Shown: piece after piece, positions 21,021-29,300 of the stretch
How the letters are laid out: each line of letters opens with the position of its first letter
Position numbering within the stretch: position 1 is the first letter of the stretch
DNA from: Symbiodinium sp. CCMP2592
Taxonomy: Eukaryota > Sar > Dinophyceae > Suessiales > Symbiodiniaceae
DNA: 64,000 nucleotides
Assembly (NCBI GenBank): GCA_905221615.1
Contig: CAJNDT010006012.1
Coordinates: forward strand, 124,001 to 188,000
Direction: 5' to 3'
Translations under genes and position numbers: made by a program
The notes under the pieces: generated by a model
Database searches by the model: none
Told to the model about the DNA's origin: nothing
What the model saw: only the letters and a program-made list of their open reading frames with translations

Positions 21021-21540
21021 TTCTGCTGTAGGGCCTAGGTTTTCGGGTTCAAGGTTGCAGGTTTAGAGGTTCGGTTTCGGTTTCGTAGGTGCAGGGTGTA
21101 TTACCGGAGCATCGGAGAAGTTGGAGGGGTTAGGGATGTAAGGGCCAAGATGTGAAGAAGCGTGAAGACCAGTTAAACCCAAACCTTGAAGCCCTACTCC
21201 CCCAACCCCACAGCCCCTCAAAGCCAAGCCCTCGACCCTGAGCCCCCAAAGCCACAAGCCTGTACCCTGCAGACCCCTTAGGAGACCCATTAAAGAACCC
21301 CTGTTGGGAACCATTAGTCAGCCCTTTTAACAAACCCAGCCCTGAATTCTAAACCCTAAACCCTAAACCCCTAATAACCCTAAACCCTAAAACCCCGAAA
21401 CCCTGAACCCCTAGTAACCCTAAACCCTGAAACCCTAAACCCTAGCCCATAAGCCCCTAAACCCTGAACCCCTAGAGTTTAGGAGCTTGGGGGCGCTTCA
21501 GGTGCTCCTAGAGCTTCAAACCTTTTGGCTTTGATTCCCA
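21021..21540. repeat. Unique stretch then CCCTAAA array
   Basis: 21340-21478 is a degenerate CCCTAAA/CCCTGAA array. The preceding 300 bp has no recognised feature. Confidence 0.6.
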
Positions 21541-21637
21541 GAGGGTCCATATACACTACCATTATGGAATTAGGTCCCAAAAAGACCATCCCCATTATAG
21601 GTTTTTTGGGACTTAATTCCATACTAGTAGGGTAGAG
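21541..21637. mobile_element. Single hairpin element, family M
   Basis: ACTACCATTATGGAATTAGG and GTCCCAAAAAG face a right arm CTTTTTTGGGACTTAATTCC followed by ATACTAGTAGGGT. Only one copy is present in the window. Confidence 0.6.
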
Positions 21638-21720
21638 GGAGCCTTGTGGATTGTTGGTTGTTGACTTTTGAGGGTTTCAGGGTCCAGGCCAGAGGGTACC
21701 CAAAATGTGACGGATACTGT

Positions 21721-21835
21721 TTAGAAGCTGCCCCCACCCTGTAATAGTGGTATAACAGGAATATAATAGGGCCCTAATATAATCCCAAAAAAAAAATCCG
21801 TATAGTCACTATTGCAAGGTGGGGGCCCCTTCTAC
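21721..21835. mobile_element. Family D MITE with 8-bp target duplication
   Basis: TTAGAAGCTGCCCCCACCCT mirrors AGGTGGGGGCCCCTTCTA. The 8-bp GATACTGT at 21713-21720 recurs at 21836-21843. An 8-bp duplication is typical of hAT elements. Confidence 0.85.
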
Positions 21836-21843
21836 GATACTGT

Positions 21844-22977
21844 CCAGAGTTTCTGCAAAGAGTTCCACTGCCTGTCAAGCAGCAGAATGGGCGGATCAGC
21901 AGATAAACCGTAGCATGCAGCAGAGCTAGAGATTCCATAGGCTAAACAAGTTCCTCAAGGTATGATCGGGTTTCCACATGCATGGGGAAGCGCAGCCACA
22001 AACCCTAAAGGCACGGGGAAGCGTAGATAAGGGGTCTTGGAGTCTTGCGGCGCATCACTTTGGTTTCGTCAAGCTCAGGCGCTCTTGGAGCAAAGCTGCC
22101 GGCCACCTGCTCAGCACCACAAGACGGCTGAAGTTTTGTTGTTCGGCATAAGGCTTTGGAGTTCAGTGTTGCATTCATCCGTTTCTTGGAACTGTGCAAT
22201 TAGGGGTGTGTTTTGCTGAGTAGGGTCTGTGGGAAGACAGACTTTATGTGCAGCCTTCGCATAATACATCCTTTAGCAGACTTGTCTCTGCTCGCCGGAA
22301 GATGCTATTCCCGAAGCACTCAAACCTGAATTCTAGACCCTGTCCGTTTTGCTTGAACTCCTAAATCCCAAACCCTGGGGGGGGGGGGCGAGCCCAAGTC
22401 CTTTCCGTTTACGTAGTTGGGCTCCGGCATCTTGCGGTTTACAGTGAGGCGTTCCCTGCGCTCACTCCCTGCCATCTGTCGAAGCCTTCCTACATGTAGG
22501 GTTTAGGGTTTAGGGTTAGATGCATCGTAAGGTACTGCGACCTGCAGCAAGATGCAGGCCACACCAGCCTCCGCGCACGCTGCAACACACTACAACTGCA
22601 GGACAACCTGCAAGCTCTACAGGTCCCAATCCGCCCATGATTGCCATCAAGCCTGCATCACACAACCCAGTACACTAGCTTAAGCCTGAATCCTGCACCC
22701 CAAACGCTGAACCCAGTTCTTTGAAGGCGAAGAAGAGCTGAGGCCCTCCAACTAAAAAGGCTGCTGGACACAACATCCAACAACCTCAAGTAAACACAAA
22801 TCCGAACATATGAAAAACCTATATAAGGCAAAACATAAAGGACACACAAGCAACAAGAACCAACGCAATAGTTAAACCTAGTTCGAAGCCTCTAAACCCT
22901 AACCCCGATACCTTGAAGAGCCCAAAATGTAGGGCCAAGATTTAGGGTTTAGGGTGAACCCTAGACCCTACACCCTA
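21844..22977. other. Mostly unique; possible exons
   Basis: Protein-like forward readings lie at about 22037-22150 (GASLWFRQAQALLEQSCRPP) and 22417-22497 (VVGLRHLAVYSEAFPALTPC). They were not joined. 22376-22388 is a G homopolymer and 22494-22516 a short TTTAGGG run. Confidence 0.35.
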
Positions 22978-23201
22978 TACTTGGAGGTTCATGGGTAGTT
23001 ATAAATGGGCTTATAAGTCGCCTAATCTGAATTATTAGTATAGTTACCCTACTTATAACCCCATTTATAACTACCCATGAACCTCCAAGTAGGCCCCAAA
23101 CCCTTTACCCTTATAGAATCCCTATTCATCCCTTTGAAGGGACCCTTAAAACTACCCATGAACCTCCAAGTAAAACTACCCATGAACCTCCAAGTACCCC
23201 C
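22978..23201. mobile_element. Family H MITE with extra terminal copies
   Basis: 22978-23091 is a full inverted repeat (TACTTGGAGGTTCATGGGTA facing TACCCATGAACCTCCAAGTA, TA at both ends). After a CCCTTATAG...TTTGAAGGGA module, two further right ends (ACTACCCATGAACCTCCAAG) follow at 23153-23201. Confidence 0.8.
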
Positions 23202-23220
23202 TAAACCCTGAAGAACCCAA

Positions 23221-23318
23221 AGCCTCCAAAAGCCTTAATTAAGGAATATACCTTAAATCATATTAGGGATCCTATTATAATCTAAGGTATATTCCTTAAT
23301 TAAGGGGCTTGGGAGGCT
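23221..23318. mobile_element. Palindromic MITE, family K
   Basis: AGCCTCCAAAAGCCTTAATT mirrors AATTAAGGGGCTTGGGAGGCT. Relative of the introner-like copy at 53692-53805. Confidence 0.8.
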
Positions 23319-23331
23319 CTGGGAACCCCAT

Positions 23332-23404
23332 CTCAAGAGGTTGTGCCCCGGCCTCCGGGATCCGCGCATCGAGGCGGCCGGACGAATATCGGAGCCAGGC
23401 CAGG
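23332..23404 (+). CDS. Exon-like island before a telomere-type array
   Basis: Stop-free reading (RLCPGLRDPRIEAAGRISEP) ending CAGG directly against GTTTAGGG, which could act as a GT donor. No partner exon was found, so this is tentative. Confidence 0.3.
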
Positions 23405-23524
23405 GTTTAGGGTTTAGGGTTTTAGGGTTTAGGATTTAGGGTTTTAGGGGTTTAGGGTTCAGGGTTTAGAGGTTTAGGGTTTAGGGTTTAGGGTTTGGGG
23501 TTTAGGGTTTAGGGTTTAGGGTTA
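23402..23524. repeat. TTTAGGG array
   Basis: About 16 TTTAGGG-type units on the plus strand, ending 55 bp before the retrotransposon. Confidence 0.9.
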
Positions 23525-23579
23525 ATGAAGCGGTTCTTGTTATGATATTCCTCTTCTTATCACCTTATCGCTTTTTGTT

Positions 23580-23619
23580 ATGACCGGCATGTTCTTTGCT
23601 AACGACGCAAGCTTTTGGG
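23580..23619 (+). repeat. Split direct repeat A1
   Basis: 40 bp beginning ATGACCGGCATGTTCTTTGC, identical to A2 at 31153-31192. It marks the left end of the retrotransposon. Confidence 0.9.
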
Positions 23620-24080
23620 GCCGAGCGCATGTCCAGGGATTTTGCCTTGTCGTCTGTGTCCGGCGTGTCGAGTGCCTCCGTGGTTTCGCTCCTCTCCCAC
23701 CTGCTCACCACTTCTTCCCCGATCATCGATCCCTGTCCTCTTTGCCCGGTGTTGCCCGAACTGGATTGGGCTTCGTTCTTCTTGGGCCTGGGCTTTGGGG
23801 TGCTGCTGCTTCCGGTGTTGGAAGCGTTGCTGCTGATCCGTGCAGCTTGCCTCCGGCGTCTTGCTCAACAGCTGCAAAGCCCGGGGTTCTTTCGCCTGAT
23901 CCCTAATCCCTAGGTCGGGTTTAGGCTCTTCCCCTTCGGGTTTAGGCTGCTGCCGCTCGCTTGGAGTTGCGGCTCGCCCCTTTCCCTCCCCTAGGTCGGG
24001 TTTAGGCCTGCCCCCTCTTTGGGCTTAGGACCCTAGGCCCTTGCCCCTTGGGGTTCTTCGGTTTAGGCCCCAGCCCGTGC
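23620..24080 (+). other. 5' leader of the retrotransposon
   Basis: C/T-rich untranslated region with three CCTAGGTCGGGTTTAGG-like repeats (about 23909, 23993 and a degenerate third). Short open frames here look incidental. A promoter would be expected here but no motif is recognisable. Confidence 0.5.
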
Positions 24081-24656
24081 ATGCAGGCTCGTATCGACCG
24101 CTTGGAGAGGGTCGTCGAGCAGCTCCAAGGTGAGGTGCAGGTGCTCCGCGAGGCGCTGGGCCTTGATCCCGAGGAGTTCGAGGTAGTTGCTCCGAGTCCG
24201 CTTCCTACGCGGCAAGCTTCTTACTCAGGCACTCCCGTTGCGACCCCCACTCGTGCTCGAGCCGCCAGCTCTTGGAACGTGGACCCCTTGCAGGCCCCTG
24301 TGGCCCCTGCGGCTCCCGTTCGCGGAGAGTCTTCTGTGCCGAGCCTGCCGCGTTCTGAGAGGGACAGTGCTTGCAGGGAGATCGGGCTGTGGATTATTCG
24401 GGCCTTGGCTGGGGACCACCGTGGGGCCTCTGGGCGAGACCGCATATCACAGTCTTCGAGGTTCTGGATCGTCTTCAGGGACTTCTCGGGAGGCGACTGC
24501 ACACCTCCGCGAGCATACTCCACTTTCGCCGCGGCCAAGGCGGAGTGCAAGCGGGGAGCTGATTGTGGGCAAAGCGTTTTCATCGGGCTCCCAGCCCGTG
24601 CCGACGTGGAGGCGGTCTGTGCTGCGGCCGGCTTCCCTAGCGTGGCCTTCGTCTGA
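24081..24656 (+). CDS. Retrotransposon ORF1, coiled-coil protein of unknown role
   Basis: 191 residues from the first ATG (MQARIDRLERVVEQLQGEVQ). Residues 1-30 form a heptad-type coiled coil, residues 40-95 are Pro/Ala-rich linker, and residues 100-191 form a compact domain (IIRALAGDHRGASGRDRI, then SVFIGLPARADVEAVCAAAG). I recall similar domains in many Symbiodinium retroelement proteins, without a known function. Upstream in-frame sequence is open but lacks an ATG. Its TGA overlaps the next ATG (TGATG at 24654-24658), suggesting termination-reinitiation. Likely an accessory or nucleic-acid-binding structural protein. Confidence 0.75.
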   Translation: MQARIDRLERVVEQLQGEVQVLREALGLDPEEFEVVAPSPLPTRQASYSGTPVATPTRARAASSWNVDPLQAPVAPAAPVRGESSVPSLPRSERDSACREIGLWIIRALAGDHRGASGRDRISQSSRFWIVFRDFSGGDCTPPRAYSTFAAAKAECKRGADCGQSVFIGLPARADVEAVCAAAGFPSVAFV

Positions 24657-26353
24657 TGGCTGCCGAGGCCGAGGCCGACGGCGAGCCTTTGGAAGTGAAG
24701 GACCTGGCTGTGCTTCAGCCGGGCGGGGTCGACGAGGAATTTGTGGCCGGCCTCCTGCCGCTGGCGGTGCCCGCTGACGGGTCGCAAACATGCGAGATTG
24801 TGATTGTCAGCGAAGCAGACGGCCGGTTCGTGGTTGCAGTGCCGTCAGCTGTCTGGTCGCGCAAGTTGGCCGGGCGCCGGCTGACCAAGGGTGGGCTTAC
24901 TCGGGCTTCTCATCTCGAGATCGCTGCGGTGTCGGCGGAGGACCGGCACGTCGTGATGGATGGTGCCTCCGTCAAGGTGTGGGTAGGCCTCCTCGAGGCA
25001 GCTCTGGTGCCGCGGCTCTCCTTCGAAAGCGGAGACAACCCCGACGAGGCCTTCGGCCAGGATTCTCATGGCGTCGGCCTGCTGCCTCATGGGCCGTCTC
25101 TGGTTCGAGCTGTGCAGGAGCTGCCTGGGCTCACCTCCTACGCGTCAGCGGAGTCTGGCGTTCCCGAGGGCGACGGCGGCGGTGCATTGGACTCTCGGGT
25201 CGATCGGCTGGAGGCCGCTATGAGCAAGGTCGCTGCTGGGATGAAGGTTTTGCTGGAGCAGCGCGGGCCTGGGAATGGACAGCCAAGCGCGCAGGCCACT
25301 ACTACACTGGGCGGTGGCGCTCTTGGGCAGAGGGCCAAAGCCAGGGCTGCGCCAGCCGGCGCCGGGCGAGCGGATGCCTTTGTTCATCTGGATGCGAGCG
25401 TTGCTCAAGCTGCCCTCGACGCAGGCGTGAGCAGGCAGTCCTTGGCAGAGATGGACCGGCTGGTGGGCGGCTCTGGTGCAAAGCCTCCACGCAACCTCGG
25501 CGCTGTACCTTCGGTGGCCGACCCTTTGTCAGAGTCCGAAGGCGATCGAGAGCCGGAGCCGCCGACCACCCCGCACGGGCGGAAGAAGCCGCCTCTCGAT
25601 CAGGTCGGGGAGGCCTTGGTGCGTCTGACGCAAGTCGTGGAGACACTGGCTGGGCAGAAGAAAAAGACCCCGGCTACTCTGGATGGCTTGCTGGACGCCG
25701 CAGGCCCAAGCGCGTCTGGCGGTGCCGACTCCGGGCCCTCTCTGCGGCGCAATGCGGCGGCGAGGCGGGCACTGCGGGCCGCGCTGCAGGACAACCCCTC
25801 GCTGCTCTCTGCCACCGTGGAGAACCTGATGAGGGAAGACCTCCACAGCATGCAGACGCCCGGCTTCGAGATCACTCCCAGTGCGAGGGCTTGGCTGGAG
25901 CACAGGAGCCGCATAGGATCACATCAGACCCTGGCCAGGACTTCGTGGGCAGTGGCTGGGGCTTTGGACGCGGCGAGGAGGAAGGCCTTCGAGGAGTGCG
26001 AGGCCCGACTCAATGTCCTGATGGTCTGCATGGATCAGGTCGCCACCGACCACGGCAACTGGACTCTTGCCAACGAGCTGACTTTGGAGAGCCCGTGCCC
26101 GATCCATGCGTTCAAGGCTCACGAAGCGAGGGACCGCGACAGCGACCAAGTGTGGTCCAGGATCCTAGACGGAAGGTGGGCGGAGGTCGCTCTCCATCAC
26201 CTTCGGGATCAGTCCGACTTCCTGGAAAAACGGGCGCGGCTCAACCGACGGGGCGGCCCGTCCGGAGCAGCGGAGGAGCAAGACCACACCAAGGACGACG
26301 GCAAGGACAAGGGCAAAGGAGGAGGCAGGAGGAGGACCGAGGAGAGCAAATGA
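24656..26353 (+). CDS. Retrotransposon ORF2, Gag-like protein
   Basis: 565 residues. The position between ORF1 and Pol, the predicted coiled coil at about residues 178-205 (RVDRLEAAMSKVAAGMKVLL), the helical C-terminal half (about 360-540) and a strongly basic tail (KDKGKGGGRRRTEESK) fit a capsid-type protein. No CCHC zinc knuckle is visible, so RNA binding may rest on the basic tail. The start ATG overlaps the ORF1 stop by one base. The stop is inside ATGA at 26350-26353, overlapping the Pol start. Assignment as Gag is by position and composition only. Confidence 0.7.
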   Translation: MAAEAEADGEPLEVKDLAVLQPGGVDEEFVAGLLPLAVPADGSQTCEIVIVSEADGRFVVAVPSAVWSRKLAGRRLTKGGLTRASHLEIAAVSAEDRHVVMDGASVKVWVGLLEAALVPRLSFESGDNPDEAFGQDSHGVGLLPHGPSLVRAVQELPGLTSYASAESGVPEGDGGGALDSRVDRLEAAMSKVAAGMKVLLEQRGPGNGQPSAQATTTLGGGALGQRAKARAAPAGAGRADAFVHLDASVAQAALDAGVSRQSLAEMDRLVGGSGAKPPRNLGAVPSVADPLSESEGDREPEPPTTPHGRKKPPLDQVGEALVRLTQVVETLAGQKKKTPATLDGLLDAAGPSASGGADSGPSLRRNAAARRALRAALQDNPSLLSATVENLMREDLHSMQTPGFEITPSARAWLEHRSRIGSHQTLARTSWAVAGALDAARRKAFEECEARLNVLMVCMDQVATDHGNWTLANELTLESPCPIHAFKAHEARDRDSDQVWSRILDGRWAEVALHHLRDQSDFLEKRARLNRRGGPSGAAEEQDHTKDDGKDKGKGGGRRRTEESK

Positions 26354-29300
26354 CCGCCCCGGGTCCAGCCAGGGCCGCCCCTGGCTCCGCTGCACCCCCT
26401 GTCAATGTGCCCGGCTTCTGGAATTCACTGCCAGCCTGGATTTTGAAAGGCCATGGCGCTTTTGCTGCATACCTTCGCACCACGATTCGCGATGGCAACG
26501 TGCCGCCGCACACTTCTCAGATGTGGCCCTGTCCCCCTCCTTACCCCGAGGTCTTCAGGTGCACCGCCGGTGTCCCACTTCGGTGGCGCAGGGTGCAAAC
26601 TTGCTTAATCGTGATTTTGCTCTCCTGGCTCCACCTTGGGGGCCCTTCGGAATGCCCGGCCTCATGCCGCCTTGGAGGGCGACTCAGCCGAATGCAATGG
26701 CGGATGGTCCGAACCATCGAGGGCCTTTCCTGGGACAGTGATTTTTCCGATCCCATCGCCGCCGCCGACATGGGCCGGGCCGCCTCGAAAGTCGAGGACC
26801 AGCACAGACTGCTCGGTGCTTTGTCGCGTGCCGCGGCTGCTTTCTCCATGCCAGGTTACACTAGGTTCTCCAGCGCCCTTTTTCAAGGTTTCAAGGCAGC
26901 AGGAGCACAGCACGTAACACCTTTGGCGCCTAGGTTTGGCAAAGTTGTGGGAGCCCTCAAGCGTGCCGAGGTGATCGCTGCAAAGACCATCGAGGCTGAC
27001 CGCCTGACTTTTCCCGGGCCTCCCCGCTTCAATCCTAGCCCTTTTCTCGACTCTCCTACCAGACGGCGCTTTGAGAATCCGTCTTCCTTTGCCGCCGCGC
27101 CTGACACAGCCAACCGGCCTCCTCCTCGTGTGCGAGTGCTCGCCTCCCGAGCCCAGCGCCTCGAGCTCTTCCGGAAACTCGCCGAGTCCGGCAGGCTCGC
27201 TCCAGTTCGCGTCGCAGCCGAGCGGCTTCCTTATGCTGGGGGGCTGTTCAGCGTGATCAAGGACTTGGCCCGCGACCGGCTGATTCTTGACTGCAGGCCT
27301 GCCAACTGCCTAGAAAGCCCACCCTCCAAATGGACCAGTTCCTTGGCTGGGCCTGAGTGTCTGTTGCAGCTTGTGATTCAGCCGAGCGAGTGCATCCGGG
27401 TCTCCAGCGCCGACCTGCGTGACTACTTCTACTTGTTTGAAGCCACGCCTGACCGGCTCCAGCGCAACCTCCTTCGGGGCTCCCTCACCAAGGCCGAGGC
27501 CCGCTGGGTGTTCGGGCGCGATTGCTCACAGCTTGCGGATCGTGGGCGTGTGCGGGTTGCCATCGCCACGCTTGGGATGGGCGATTGCTCTGCTTGCGAG
27601 TACGCTCAGGCTGCTCACATAGGCGTGTTGCGGTACTATGGCTTGCTCTCCGGGGAAGACCTTGTGCTGCCGGGCCGCCCCTTCCCCCGATCCGTGCTCT
27701 CGGTGGGCGTTGTGATCGATGACCTTGTGCTGCTCGAGCGCTGTGTCCGGGGCTCGCCTTCTGGCCGCTCTGACTCTCTCGGAGTGCAGAAACTGAACTC
27801 GGTCCACGCCGCCTACGAGGCTGCGCTGCTGGAAGCCAACCCGAAGAAAGGAGTCCGGGACGCTGCTGCTGCGACTTTTTGGGGAGCAAAGCTTTGCGGC
27901 GACACCGGCCTGCTCCGGCCGAGCCCCTCCCGTGTGTGGCCGCTCGCCTTCATCACAGCCAGGGTTGCCACTTTAGGCTTAGTGACTAGGTCCCTCTTAG
28001 AGAGTTTTGTGGGTTCCTGGACTGCCGTCTTCTTGGTGCGCCGGCGCACCTTGTGCCTGCTGGACGTTGCTTTTGAGGCGCTGCGTGCCACCCGTGTTGG
28101 CGACGTGATTCGGCTCAGCCCTGCCTTGGCCGACGAGCTTTGGTCTTGGGTGTTGGTTGCTCCGGTATGTGTGGCCAACTTGCGGGCCCAGGTGTGCGAC
28201 GTGTTCTTCACCACCGACGCGTCCGACCACAAGATTGCTTGCGCCTCGGCCTTGATCCCTTCTGCGGTCGCTGAGGAGGCCTACCGGCACACTCTTGTGA
28301 AGGGCGCTTGGAGCAGGCTGCTGCCACCGAGCCAAGCCTGGCTGAGAGCCAAAGGTTTTCTTGAGCCCTCTGCCGAGCTGCCCGACGGCAAACCTTACAC
28401 GCCGTACCCTTTGTGGCGTGCGCTGGCCCGCTCGCTCACCTTCCGGACAGCTTGGGTCGTTCCTGGGGCCCTCGGCCAACACATCAACATCAAGGAGCTG
28501 CGGGGGCTTCTGGAGCTCGAGAGGCGGACCGCTCGTGTGATGTCATCCGCTCGGCTCCTCGTGGGTCTCGACTCGCAGGTCGCTCTGGGTGCTGCGTTGA
28601 AAGGCCGATCGGCTTCTGCTGGACTGAACTCGCTTCTGAAGCGATCGCTCGCCACCATGGTTGGAGGAGACTTGTATCTCGGTCTGGCGTTCTTGGCTTC
28701 CGGCGACAACCCGTCCGATGACGGTACTCGCGACCGGGCCGTGCGTGCCCCTAGCGAGCCATTGCCTTCTTGGTTCGGCCGCCTTGCACAGGGAGATCCT
28801 GGCCCTCTGCAGGAATGGCTGGCTTTGCAGCCCGAGGTGCGCGCCAGCAAGAGTGCCGAGACCTTCGGGCCGGGAACAGTTGATGCTCTGCCTACGGTGG
28901 CCTCTGATCCGAAGAGCAGCCCTTGCCATGTGCTGCTGCCGCGGCCTCCGCCGAGCCACTTGGGTCTCAGATCAGGCCGAGCCCAGCGTGCCCGCCGCAA
29001 CCGAGCAAGGCGTGCTGCCGAACTCCCAAAGGCGGCGCCGAGGACGCTTCTCCCGAGTCTAGACTGTGCCTCGTCCGCCCTTGCTTTGCTCCAGGGCCTC
29101 CCGCGTGACTTCTTTGTGCCTGCTCGCGGCCCTTTGGACTTCACTAGAAAAGGAGCCCTGGACTTGTTTTCTGGCACGGCCGGTGTGGCCCGGTCCCTCG
29201 TGCGCCATGGGGCGCCTTGGGTCCTTTGTCTCGACGTGGTGCGCGGGTCAGCTCAGGACCTGGATGACCCTCGCCTCCAGCGTGTGATCGAGGCCTTGAT

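Noticed and set aside
24790..26349. In-frame open extension of Pol upstream of 26350, overlapping ORF2
   Set aside because: The reading is Arg/Gly/Ser-rich low complexity and lies antiphase over the well-formed ORF2. Pol has its own ATG in an ATGA overlap, so the extension is most likely a GC-content shadow.
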